34,497 nt of DNA from Bacteroidota bacterium (lineage in GTDB: Bacteria; Bacteroidota; Bacteroidia; J057): NCBI GenBank assembly GCA_020438265.1, contig JAGQVA010000005.1, forward strand, positions 1 to 34,497, given 5' to 3'. The position numbers and the translations under genes were made by a program. Below the pieces are notes generated by a model. The model did no database searches. It had not been told where the DNA came from and saw only the letters and a list, made by a program, of their open reading frames with translations. Positions 1 to 8,180 of the stretch are shown in pieces. Each line of letters opens with the position of its first letter. The first letter of the stretch is position 1.

Positions 1-98
1 CCCTCCTGATAAATCATCTGGGCTGCCATCCATTTATAAAAAAACAGAAGCAGAAATGTAGAGAAAACCCGAATATTCATAATTTGATGTGAATTCAT
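1..98 (-). CDS. Partial second copy of the exported coiled-coil/TPR protein (5' end only)
   Basis: This is a minus-strand gene whose start lies at 98 and which runs off the left edge. Its first 30 or so codons encode a signal peptide (MNSHQIMNIRVFSTFLLL, then a helix ending in MAAQ) followed by MIYQEG. They are nearly identical to the start of the intact TPR gene at 3451 (MNSYPIMNLRV, then MAAQMVYQEG). DNA similarity is continuous between 1-98 and 3354-3451. The start at 98, rather than the internal ATG at 80, is chosen because both copies keep it. The conserved leader suggests it is expressed and exported like its paralogue. How much of the rest is intact cannot be seen. Confidence 0.75.
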   Translation of the reverse strand, partial: MNSHQIMNIRVFSTFLLLFFYKWMAAQMIYQE

Positions 99-126
99 GA
101 TGAATCCTGTTTTAGAATGACAAATC

Positions 127-234
127 TTATTCTTCCTTCAAATACACCTTTATCGAAAGTCCTTTGCTAATGGGCTCTCTGATATTTTTGCTTTGATACC
201 CTTCTTTGGCAAGGGTGTCATACCTGAAAATTTT
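127..234 (-). pseudogene. 3' relic of an EAD11/membrane-anchored gene, copy of the one at 3481-4482
   Basis: Read on the minus strand, this stretch ends in SKGLSIKVYLKEE and a stop at 127. That matches the last residues of the intact neighbour (SKGLSIKVYMKEE, stop at 3481). Similarity covers about 30 codons (roughly 127-217) and then ends abruptly; an in-frame stop lies at 235-237. The relic sits 25 bases after the stop of the TPR gene and 28 bases before the start of the next TPR copy, the same layout as around 3451-3481. I infer that it was left by a tandem duplication that carried only the tail of the EAD gene plus the TPR gene. It probably encodes nothing. Confidence 0.7.
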
Positions 235-259
235 TCAATCTCCACACACAACAAAAGGC

Positions 260-3200
260 TCACCTCAATTTTTTTAGTACCTCCTGAACTTCAGTCAAAT
301 CTTCTTGATATTCCTTATATTCAGCATTAAAAGGAGTGGTTGATATCAATTCCAAAAGAAGTTTCTCAGCCAACTTAAGGCACTTTTTTGCTTTCTTATG
401 GTCCTGTTGATTAGTAAAATAAAAAAGTCCAGTTTCTTTATTGGTTTCTATCCAAAGAGACTTACAATCTATGTTTTGAGGATTAGCGTCAATCAGAGAA
501 GTTGATATTTCCATGGCTGGCTCAAAGAATTCCATAGCCTTATTCAACTGCTGAAGTTTATGATGAATTATCCCCAGGTCTAAATAAGAGTTACCCAGAT
601 TGATTTTGAATTGTAGGTTGGATGGATGGATTTCATTGATTTTTTTTGAAAAAGACAGGTTACGCTCGTAATATGCCAAAGCCGAATCCAGTTTACCCAA
701 TGTCTGAAAATTTTCCCCAATTTTTGCATTGGAAAAAATCAGTCCATTCATAAAATTATTGTTAGTTGGGTCTGCATGATAGAGTTCCGTTATTGTTTGA
801 GCATAGTTTTTATTATATATCAAAGCACTATCCGGATTACCGAGTAAACTATGAGAATACCCCAAAAATTGAGAAGAAATAGCAACATTATATTTAAACA
901 TGGCGTTTGCCGGATCGGTTTTATAGAGGTCTTTTCTTAGTTGACAGGATTCTCTAAGATAATGCAGAGCTGTATCCAGATTACCTAAAGATATATGCAT
1001 ATGGCCTAGTTTTTCCAAAGAAACCGCCAATCCATCTTTAAACCGCACATTGTCTGGATTAGCTTCACAGAGTCTTTCCTCTGCTTGAGTATAAATTTCA
1101 AAATAGGTAAGAGCTGAATCTAATTTACCAAGTGAACTATAGATATTCCCAAGTTTGAGATAAGAGACAGCCAACATATCTTCAAAATTCACATTGGTTG
1201 GATTAGCCTGATAGAGTTCCTTCTCTAGTTTATTAAAGTTTTTATAATTATTCAAAGCACTGTCCAAATTCCCCATTAAGGCATAAGAACCGCCCAAAAA
1301 TTGATAAGAAATGGCCAATCCGTTTTTATATTCTACATTATCCGGAGAGGTTTTATAAAGTTCTTTTTCCAATTTATGAAAGTCATGGAAATAACCTGAT
1401 GCTAATTCCACATTCCCCTGGTTCATATAAGTAAAACCCAGGAATTGGTAAATCTTGGATAAATCATCTTTGAACTCAATATTAGAGGGATATGCCTCAC
1501 AAAGCTCTGTTCCCAGGCGGGCGCTTTCCTGATAATAAAATAGTACGCTATCCAGATTTCCAAGGGAATTATAAGTCCATCCTATGAATTTATAAGATTC
1601 TACTAAATCATTTTTAAAACTCACATTCAATGGGGAAGATTGGTATAGTTCCTTAATCAAGGTTACGTTTTCTTTAAAATTTCCCAGCGCACTATTCAGG
1701 TTTCCGAGAGAAACAGATAAAATGCCGAGGAATTTGTAGGAGAAGGCCAATTTTTCTTTAAATTCGACATTGGCTGGATAGGTTTCTAGGAGCTCTTTTT
1801 CCAATTGATTAAACCTTTTAAAATAATTCAGAGAACTATCCAGACTTCCCAAAGTATTATAGGAATACCCCAGGAATTGATAAGACGCTGCCAATCCGTT
1901 TTTAGCACTCACCCTTGATGGATAATCTTTGATTAGTTCCTGAAATAATTTTGTTGTTGACAGATAATATTTCAGAGACACTTCTAAATTACCAAGTTTC
2001 TGGTATACCTCCCCCAAACCAGCATAAGAGATAGCCAAAGATTCTTTGAATTCAGCATTTTCAGGATAAGCCTCAAAAAGTTCTTCTGATAATTGAGAAT
2101 AGGATTTATAATATTCCAGAAGGCTGTCTATATTCCCAATCGCTTTATGTGCCTTTCCTAAATGCTGGTTGAAGGTAGCTAAATTATGTTTGTATTCTGC
2201 ATTATCAGGATATTCGGCATTAAGTTTCTTTCCCAGGTTGTTACTGATTCGATAATATATTAAGGCACTATCAATATTTCCCAAAGCGGTGTGTGCAATC
2301 CCGAGATGACAGTACGAGGTGGCAACCTTATCTTTATAGCCAGGAACTTGTGGATCTTTCAGAGACAGAGAAATGAACTTTTTATTGAAAGAGTCAGAAG
2401 CACTTAAAGCCTCATGAAGGTTTCCAATAAAAATATAAAGCTCCCCAAGCGACCCATACGCATTGGCTATTTGCCAGGGAAGAGCATCTGGATGTTCAAT
2501 AATTTTTACAAGTAATTTTTGAGACTTTACATAGCGATGCTGATCCTTATAAAACCAGGCTACTTCAATCAAAATCTCTAAATCTGTACTATCCAAACCC
2601 AATAAGTCATCATATTGATTTTCCGCTTTATCAAGGTTGAAATTGGCAATATACATATCAGCCAGAAAGCGAATCGCCTCAATTTGCTCTGTCTTTTCGC
2701 GTGCCAAATCCTCTTTCTTTATATCCAGATCAGCCTGTTCTGCATCCAGGTGTTTTTGCTCCTGAATAATTTCCTGAGTTCGCTGGGTAAGATTCTTACT
2801 CTCAAGTTTTTGGATAGCTTCATCAATCTTACCGGCTTTAAATAATTCCAATGCTTCCTGATAATCTGCTTCTAAATCATCAAAATTAAAGCGAGAAAAC
2901 CGATCCGAGAGCTCATCCAGTCGTTTTTGCTGTTCCTCAAACTTTTTTTGTAAAGCGGTCAGTTCTTCTCCTATTTTATCTCTATCCTGGTCAGCAGCTT
3001 TCAGTTTGTTAAGCAGATATTTGCGTTCCTGATGAAATTTATCTTTCAGATTTTGATCCGAAATCTGGTAGTATTCTTTCTTTGCCTCATCGAGATAACC
3101 TGCTTTCGCAAGGATGATATCCACTCCCAGGTTTTTGCCATGACTAATCTTGGGGTTTTGGACCTCTTTTTCATTCACCAGCTCGTACCCGGCTTTTTCA

Positions 3201-3451
3201 ATCTCTTCCAAATAAATCTGATCTCCTGGTTTATATCCCCGAATGGCTAATTCAAAATAGCCATCATTGGTTGAAGTAGTTGAAACAGCATCTACATACT
3301 TAATATAAACTCCTGAAACGGGTTTTTTCCCGGAATTAATCTCTCTGACCATTCCCTCCTGATAAACCATCTGGGCAGCCATCCATTTATAACAAAACAG
3401 AAGCAGAAATGTAGAGAAAACCCGAAGGTTCATGATTGGGTATGAATTCAT
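260..3451 (-). CDS. Exported protein: carboxypeptidase-regulatory-like domain, coiled coil, 48-residue TPR-like repeats
   Basis: The protein has 1063 residues from the ATG at 3451. This start is chosen because the partial paralogue at 98 keeps it, whereas the GTG at 3460 is not conserved; an ATG at 3433 is also possible. A signal peptide ends near MAAQ. Residues about 30-110 look like a carboxypeptidase-regulatory-like beta-sandwich (PVSGVYIKYVDA, TNDGYFEL). Residues about 120-260 are charged coiled coil. From about 376 to 1000 there are some 13 tandem repeats of 48 residues, each with a pattern like LAxSYxxLGxxYxxLGNLDSAL, YY, ELYxxxPxN. This is a TPR solenoid with a longer period than the usual 34. 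Such proteins serve as scaffolds for other proteins; the partner here is unknown. It follows the EAD gene by 29 bases, so the two are probably co-transcribed, EAD gene first. Confidence 0.8.
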   Translation of the reverse strand: MNSYPIMNLRVFSTFLLLFCYKWMAAQMVYQEGMVREINSGKKPVSGVYIKYVDAVSTTSTNDGYFELAIRGYKPGDQIYLEEIEKAGYELVNEKEVQNPKISHGKNLGVDIILAKAGYLDEAKKEYYQISDQNLKDKFHQERKYLLNKLKAADQDRDKIGEELTALQKKFEEQQKRLDELSDRFSRFNFDDLEADYQEALELFKAGKIDEAIQKLESKNLTQRTQEIIQEQKHLDAEQADLDIKKEDLAREKTEQIEAIRFLADMYIANFNLDKAENQYDDLLGLDSTDLEILIEVAWFYKDQHRYVKSQKLLVKIIEHPDALPWQIANAYGSLGELYIFIGNLHEALSASDSFNKKFISLSLKDPQVPGYKDKVATSYCHLGIAHTALGNIDSALIYYRISNNLGKKLNAEYPDNAEYKHNLATFNQHLGKAHKAIGNIDSLLEYYKSYSQLSEELFEAYPENAEFKESLAISYAGLGEVYQKLGNLEVSLKYYLSTTKLFQELIKDYPSRVSAKNGLAASYQFLGYSYNTLGSLDSSLNYFKRFNQLEKELLETYPANVEFKEKLAFSYKFLGILSVSLGNLNSALGNFKENVTLIKELYQSSPLNVSFKNDLVESYKFIGWTYNSLGNLDSVLFYYQESARLGTELCEAYPSNIEFKDDLSKIYQFLGFTYMNQGNVELASGYFHDFHKLEKELYKTSPDNVEYKNGLAISYQFLGGSYALMGNLDSALNNYKNFNKLEKELYQANPTNVNFEDMLAVSYLKLGNIYSSLGKLDSALTYFEIYTQAEERLCEANPDNVRFKDGLAVSLEKLGHMHISLGNLDTALHYLRESCQLRKDLYKTDPANAMFKYNVAISSQFLGYSHSLLGNPDSALIYNKNYAQTITELYHADPTNNNFMNGLIFSNAKIGENFQTLGKLDSALAYYERNLSFSKKINEIHPSNLQFKINLGNSYLDLGIIHHKLQQLNKAMEFFEPAMEISTSLIDANPQNIDCKSLWIETNKETGLFYFTNQQDHKKAKKCLKLAEKLLLELISTTPFNAEYKEYQEDLTEVQEVLKKLR

Positions 3452-3480
3452 GATGAGCACTACGTTTTGGGTTATAAATC

Positions 3481-4482
3481 TTATTCTTCTTTCATATAAA
3501 CCTTTATCGAAAGTCCTTTGCTAACAGGCTCTCTGATATTTTTACTTTGATATCCTTCCTTGGCAAGGGTTATCATTTGAAATTCCCGTTGATATTCTGA
3601 AGGAATCGTCATGGTAAAATTTCCAGATCCATCAGTTAAAGTTGAACAACAAGCAGTAGAAATCAATACCCCTTCTATTCCCTTTTCGGATTCACTACCA
3701 GACAGATATACATTGCCTTTTATTTGCGCAAATTCATCATTTCTTTTTACAGGAAGCAATACAAAATCATTTTCAGGGATAAAGCTGGTATCAATTTTCT
3801 CAAATCCCTCAGCTTCAAACTGAAAGCGAATCGCTTTTTTCCTGTACCTGGGATTTCTGCCTTCAAAAATGGCTTCCTGATGAATCGTTTCTTTGCGAAG
3901 GCTGCTCTCATCATCTATCCAGGTAAGAACCCCTTCTGGCTCAGGCAAATGTGGACTAGGGCTAAGATTATGAAGCTTTACTTTATAACTAAAAGGTTTT
4001 TGGAGAACCTGAGTCTGATACCAAAAGTAAGATCCGGCAATCGCCAATAAGGGAACAATTACATAAAGCAGGATTTTTAATTTTCGGCTGGTTTCACTTT
4101 CGTTTTGAATATGATCCCCAATAACGACATTTCCACCCGCGTGAATCGTAGAGTCAACAAGCATATTCTTGTTGTGCATCATAGAGACAGCTTTTTGAAC
4201 CTCTTCTCGAATTTCAGGTCTCTCCTTTGGGTTTTCCAGCTCTTCAATCAGATTCAGTAAACTCAGGCGAATCTGATTCTTTTTTAAGTCCGCTTGCTCA
4301 TCGCTAATTACTCCCAGATCAATTTTTCGGGTGATTTCAGTATGTCTCGCAGATTGAAGCAATACTTTTTTAAGATCGGGGCTGTTCGCCAGTAATTGCT
4401 CTAACTGGTCAATAACATTTCTAATCTGGTCTTTGGCGATTAGTCGACGAAGATTCTGGAAAAATTGTTTTGGGTCATCCAT
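3481..4482 (-). CDS. EAD11-like domain, membrane helix and carboxypeptidase-regulatory-like beta domains
   Basis: The protein has 333 residues. Residues about 5-82 are an all-helical domain that resembles effector-associated domain 11 of Bacteroidota: an FFQNLRRLIAKDQI opening, a central helix LLQSARHTEITRKIDLGVIS, and a closing RLSLLNLIEEL. A short glycine-containing stretch (IHAGGNVVIGD, 113-123) follows, of a kind often seen beside these domains. One hydrophobic helix lies at about 135-155, and then two beta-rich regions, the last (about 251-333) with a carboxypeptidase-regulatory pattern (GIEGVLIS, TDGSGNF). EADs are known as death-like adaptor domains that link sensors to effectors in conflict systems. 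The topology suggests a cytoplasmic EAD and an outside beta domain. No enzymatic effector is fused to it. The neighbouring TPR gene shares the beta-domain type. Confidence 0.7.
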   Translation of the reverse strand: MDDPKQFFQNLRRLIAKDQIRNVIDQLEQLLANSPDLKKVLLQSARHTEITRKIDLGVISDEQADLKKNQIRLSLLNLIEELENPKERPEIREEVQKAVSMMHNKNMLVDSTIHAGGNVVIGDHIQNESETSRKLKILLYVIVPLLAIAGSYFWYQTQVLQKPFSYKVKLHNLSPSPHLPEPEGVLTWIDDESSLRKETIHQEAIFEGRNPRYRKKAIRFQFEAEGFEKIDTSFIPENDFVLLPVKRNDEFAQIKGNVYLSGSESEKGIEGVLISTACCSTLTDGSGNFTMTIPSEYQREFQMITLAKEGYQSKNIREPVSKGLSIKVYMKEE

Positions 4483-4589
4483 CTGCCGAATTCATTATCC
4501 TGGAACAAGGGAAGGCTTTTCAGACAGCAATCAGCTTAGATATCTTTTTGGGAATACTTGCCAAGCCTGAAGCAAAATACTTCAGAAAT

Positions 4590-4622
4590 TAAAAATAATG
4601 AAAAACCTGAATCTTGTCAAAA
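4590..4622 (-). promoter_or_regulatory. Candidate Bacteroidota promoter for the EAD/TPR module
   Basis: On the minus strand TTTTG is followed after 20 bases by TATTTTTA. This matches the Bacteroidota primary promoter pattern TTTG-N19-TAnnTTTG except for the last base. It lies about 110 bases upstream of the EAD gene start at 4482. A small hairpin (CTGAAG, 7-base loop, CTTCAG at 4567-4585) lies just downstream in the presumed leader. Confidence 0.4.
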
Positions 4623-4695
4623 TAAAATATGGGCATTTGAGGGTAAACAGGCTTCCTAATAAGCGCAACAATCAGGATTTACCCGTTTTCAAATT

Positions 4696-5256
4696 TTATT
4701 GATAAACCTCTCCGGAAACCCCTTCATCTCTGATTTGTAAGTATTCTTCGATCTTCTTCTCCATATACAATCCTTCTTCTTTGGTATTCAGCCCCCTGAT
4801 CAGGCGTTTTTGCCTGCCTTCTGTATTGATAAGGTGCACTTCGTAACTCGAACTGGTTCCGCCATTTTTATTTCGTGTTATGATTTCTTTGGTGTATAAC
4901 TGTGTGATGTCGCGGGCATCTACCGTTTTATCCCCCAACCAGGGCAATGGAAAAGATCTTATCCGAATTTCAGAAGAGGAGACAATCACATCGGTTTTAT
5001 TGATATATCCGGCGATGACATAATAAGTGAGTCCCAACCCTACTGCAACATGAATCAGAGGAAAAATCTTGAATACCAAAGGAGCATCCATACTGGTCGC
5101 CAATCCATACCAGACCACCAAAAACCCATCCCAGAATATGACAAAAAAGGTCAGAAAAATAAAAATGGGACTAAACCATTTACGGCGAATATACATGGTA
5201 AATCCCTCATGGAAAATTTCAATGTTCTCAGGAATAGGTAAAATGTCTCGACTCAT
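4696..5256 (-). CDS. Two-helix membrane protein with a PH-like domain, function unknown
   Basis: The protein has 186 residues. The first 25 are soluble. Two hydrophobic helices follow at about 29-53 and 61-84 (SPIFIFLTFFVIFWDGFLVV and a second one rich in G and V). The rest, about 88-175, is a beta-rich domain with one C-terminal helix (VIVSSSEIRIRSFPLP, ending LYMEKKIEEYL). This is the layout of small bacterial membrane proteins with a PH-like domain. No catalytic motif is visible. The spacing to the EEP gene upstream (65 bases) allows co-transcription. The name rests on the overall layout only. Confidence 0.6.
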   Translation of the reverse strand: MSRDILPIPENIEIFHEGFTMYIRRKWFSPIFIFLTFFVIFWDGFLVVWYGLATSMDAPLVFKIFPLIHVAVGLGLTYYVIAGYINKTDVIVSSSEIRIRSFPLPWLGDKTVDARDITQLYTKEIITRNKNGGTSSSYEVHLINTEGRQKRLIRGLNTKEEGLYMEKKIEEYLQIRDEGVSGEVYQ

Positions 5257-5321
5257 ATTTTTGTTGTTTGATGGTTGATTTGTTCTTTATAGAAGCATTC
5301 AACGCTTTATTACCGCTATTT

Positions 5322-6308
5322 TTATAATTCAATCAATCCTTTAATAGCCAGATGATCAGAGCTGCTTCCAGGTAAAACCACTGCATCAATGGGCTTAATA
5401 TTACCATGTAGCAAAATGTAATCCAGTGTAATCAAAGGATATTTCAATTTAGCGGAATTTGGGAAAGTTTGTCCCATACCATTTCCGAATTTGTCAAAAA
5501 GGTCGAGATATGTATAGGTAAGATCGCGATAAAGAGGCTCAAATTTCATCGTGTTTAAGTCTCCGGCTATGATTCTGGGCATTTTCTCGGGAAAATCATT
5601 CTTTATAACCTGCTGCAATTCCTCCAACTGCTTTTCTCTTGATTGATACACTCTGTGATAAAGCTCCCAAAATCGGTCAGGATTTTCTACTGCCAAAGCA
5701 GGAGACGCCAGATGGGTGTTTGCTATAGCCAGAGGAATTCCATCAATATTCAGTTCAGCAATTTGCGCTATTGGGCGATTATTCTGATTGCGAAGATATT
5801 TTACAGATCTGATTGGATATTTTGAGAAAATAGCTAATCCATGAGTCCCACGATGGGCATAGGTCTTGCGATGAGGATACTTCTTTCCTAATCGTTGAAT
5901 AATTCTTGCCTCCCAGTCCGGGGTATACTCCTGAAAAAGCAAAATATCAGAATTTTCTCTTTCAATCTCCTGCAAAATGGGTTCGGGATATTTATTCTTG
6001 AAAAAAAGGTTATAGGAAATCAATGAAACCTGTTTCCCCTTCGTTTCCGGAGACATAAACCGGGAATGTGCAAGTTTCACAAGGATAATTTCCGTCCCAA
6101 CCAACCCTACTGTAATAATCAAAAAAACAGACAGCCAGGATTTCAGGATTTTACGGCGCTGGTAAATCACAAAAAGTCCAATCAGGACAATTAACCACTT
6201 TCCAAATGCAAAGGCCGTTCCCAAAAGATAGTGATTTCGGCCCAGAAGACAGATTAAAGCAACTAAAATGCTGATAAAAAGCAGGATATTGGAGAATTGC
6301 TTTTTCAT
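5322..6308 (-). CDS. Membrane-anchored endonuclease/exonuclease/phosphatase (EEP) family protein
   Basis: The protein has 328 residues. Three hydrophobic helices occupy about 5-80. An EEP (DNase I-like) domain follows with its usual landmarks in order: SYNLFFKN near 98, ILLFQEYTPDW near 122, a central ANTHLASP, GDLNTM, LDYILL, and the closing SSDHLAI. These carry the Asn, Glu, His, Asp-Asn and Asp-His residues that bind metal and catalyse phosphodiester hydrolysis. The helices suggest the catalytic domain sits on the outer face of the inner membrane. The substrate cannot be told from sequence; members of this family cut nucleic acids, phospholipids or sugar phosphates. The start lies only four bases beyond a stable hairpin (6313-6344), and no ribosome binding site is visible. 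Confidence 0.8.
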   Translation of the reverse strand: MKKQFSNILLFISILVALICLLGRNHYLLGTAFAFGKWLIVLIGLFVIYQRRKILKSWLSVFLIITVGLVGTEIILVKLAHSRFMSPETKGKQVSLISYNLFFKNKYPEPILQEIERENSDILLFQEYTPDWEARIIQRLGKKYPHRKTYAHRGTHGLAIFSKYPIRSVKYLRNQNNRPIAQIAELNIDGIPLAIANTHLASPALAVENPDRFWELYHRVYQSREKQLEELQQVIKNDFPEKMPRIIAGDLNTMKFEPLYRDLTYTYLDLFDKFGNGMGQTFPNSAKLKYPLITLDYILLHGNIKPIDAVVLPGSSSDHLAIKGLIEL

Positions 6309-6312
6309 AAAA

Positions 6313-6344
6313 AAATGTGGTAAACTTATTTGTTCACCACATTT
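6313..6344 (-). terminator. Hairpin between the DUF3352-like gene and the EEP gene
   Basis: Arms AAATGTGGTAAAC (6313-6325) and GTTCACCACATTT (6332-6344) pair over 12 of 13 positions around a 6-base loop. On the minus strand the stem is followed by TTTTTATG, in which the final ATG is the start of the EEP gene. It may end the transcript of the 560-residue gene upstream, and it could also fold over the EEP start region. Confidence 0.5.
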
Positions 6345-6352
6345 ATATTTTT

Positions 6353-8035
6353 TTATTGAACATCTTTCCTCAAAGTCACATCATCCTCCAGTTTCTTAAA
6401 TTCTCCATAAAGAACAGATTCATACATCTCGCCACTAGGCGAAACCTGAAAACCAATATGAGGAAAACTCAAAAAATATTCTTTGTTTTTCTGCATATCG
6501 CGCCGGGCTTCATAGTCCAGAGAACTCAGGGTATAATCGTAAAACTGCTTATTATTGATGTAAGTAAAAATGCTGGACTTTGAATCAAATTTACCTTTAA
6601 AATCATCATAGGTATCGCTCCTGGCGAGCACATTATCCTGCAAATACTGATCAATTACGGCCTGAAGAGCAGTTGTATCGTTGGAGAAAACGACATAATC
6701 GTCGATATAAGTAAAATGCGGTTTTTCGATTTTGGAAAAGAGTTTTTTGAAGAAAATCTTAAAAAAGCCGCGCAATTCCAGATACTTGATGGTGTATCCC
6801 TGATAATTCAGTTCTTCAAATTTCACAGGAGTCTTCCCAATTCGTTTGGTTACATAATCCAGTCTCTCTTTCGCTTTTTCGTAATCACCAAAATGTAACA
6901 TCGCGTAATAGGAATACTTCGAGCCATCCTCTTCAGTTGGGATAACAGCAGTTACAATCTCGTCGGTCATCCATGAGAAAAAATCTCTTTCAAATTCAAT
7001 CTTCAAACGATTTTCAATCAGCTTTCGGCTTTTTTCAATGGTTTTATAATCCTCTGGACTAGACTCTGCATAATAGGCATCAAATTTCTTATAAAAATCA
7101 GCAAAATCATCAAAACCGATACTCGTAAACATCGCTGTATTTTGGGGAAGGACTTTGTCAGCATGAATCGTTCCTGTGCCTACCTCTTTGAATACACTTA
7201 AAAAGGAAGCCACCGAATCTTTTTGTTTCATGTACCCGGTCATTTCCACCTTATCATCTCCCATATCCAAATCAAAAGAAGAAAAAGTCAGAATCTCTTC
7301 TATTCCTTCCAGCATTTCCGGCATTTCCGTGGTATATGCCAGGATCAATTTATCCAGTTGACCATAATTCAAATACAGGGTATACAGCTCATCACGGTCA
7401 GTCTTTTCACGTACTTTGGTAAAGTTAGGATTCTCTTTAATGCTGGGCTTTTCTGATTGATCAATGGCCTTTTTAACCAGTCCTTCTGTATAAGAGATCA
7501 AAAGAACATTATCAATGGCTGCCATTGTGAGTGTTTCATCATAAACCTTGTCATACAGATTATACAACTCGATTCTATAATAATTATCAGTTTTCACTTC
7601 ATATCCCAGGCTCTCAAACAAGGGAACCATAACTGGCTTCAGTTTTGGCAGTTTACGCCCTTTCCCTTTCAGGTCAACCATAATCAGAAAGTCATAGTCC
7701 TGCTTGCTGATCATGTGCGCTGAAATAATCATGTCTCCCAGCTTGATGAAATCTACCAGCGTCTGGTTGGCTTGTAAGAGAGAGTCGAGGTAATCAGCTG
7801 ATTCGGTAATATCTGCCAAAAATTCGGTTCCTTTCAGGTATTGCCATACTTCGGTACTACTTAAATCCTGCCAGTCGCCAACAGGTCGGTCGGATTCAAT
7901 GGCGTAGACAAAGTCTTCAGGAACAAAAGAAAAAGGATCTCTTTCTTCTGAACCGGTTTCAATGAGAAAAAAACCTGCCACTGCTGCCAGGGCCAATAAA
8001 ATCAGAAAGCCAATAATTTTCAGAATTGTCTTCAT
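6353..8035 (-). CDS. Membrane-anchored protein resembling the DUF3352 group
   Basis: The ATG at 8035 is preferred over the upstream start at 8104 because it opens directly with a basic, hydrophobic N-terminus (MKTILKIIGFLILLALAAVAG). This gives 560 residues. The helix is a signal anchor or uncleaved signal; there is no lipobox. The remainder is a large alpha/beta region without enzymatic motifs, with statements such as DPFSFVPEDFVYAIES close to the membrane. That opening recalls proteins of the DUF3352 type, where a short anchor is followed by VPADA-like residues. The role is unknown. It is followed at once by a hairpin at 6313-6344, and the upstream glycosyltransferase gene is 145 bases away. 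Confidence 0.55.
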   Translation of the reverse strand: MKTILKIIGFLILLALAAVAGFFLIETGSEERDPFSFVPEDFVYAIESDRPVGDWQDLSSTEVWQYLKGTEFLADITESADYLDSLLQANQTLVDFIKLGDMIISAHMISKQDYDFLIMVDLKGKGRKLPKLKPVMVPLFESLGYEVKTDNYYRIELYNLYDKVYDETLTMAAIDNVLLISYTEGLVKKAIDQSEKPSIKENPNFTKVREKTDRDELYTLYLNYGQLDKLILAYTTEMPEMLEGIEEILTFSSFDLDMGDDKVEMTGYMKQKDSVASFLSVFKEVGTGTIHADKVLPQNTAMFTSIGFDDFADFYKKFDAYYAESSPEDYKTIEKSRKLIENRLKIEFERDFFSWMTDEIVTAVIPTEEDGSKYSYYAMLHFGDYEKAKERLDYVTKRIGKTPVKFEELNYQGYTIKYLELRGFFKIFFKKLFSKIEKPHFTYIDDYVVFSNDTTALQAVIDQYLQDNVLARSDTYDDFKGKFDSKSSIFTYINNKQFYDYTLSSLDYEARRDMQKNKEYFLSFPHIGFQVSPSGEMYESVLYGEFKKLEDDVTLRKDVQ

Positions 8036-8180
8036 GGACAAAAGGATTAGTTTAGGTGATCGTTTTGGGTGTAATAAATTGGTTAAATAAAGAACACAGA
8101 ACAAGAAATAAAAAAGGAAAAAAGGATATTGCCTTTCAATTTCTCACCTCTTGTCAGCGACAGTGCCTGAGTTCGCATTC

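Noticed and set aside
400-2340. Recent DNA tandem repeat within the TPR gene
   Set aside because: The 144-base units are related at protein level but their DNA has diverged considerably, so this is an old protein repeat rather than a recent DNA expansion.
3433-3460. GTG at 3460 as start of the TPR gene
   Set aside because: The codon is not conserved in the partial paralogue at 98, while the ATG at 3451 is.
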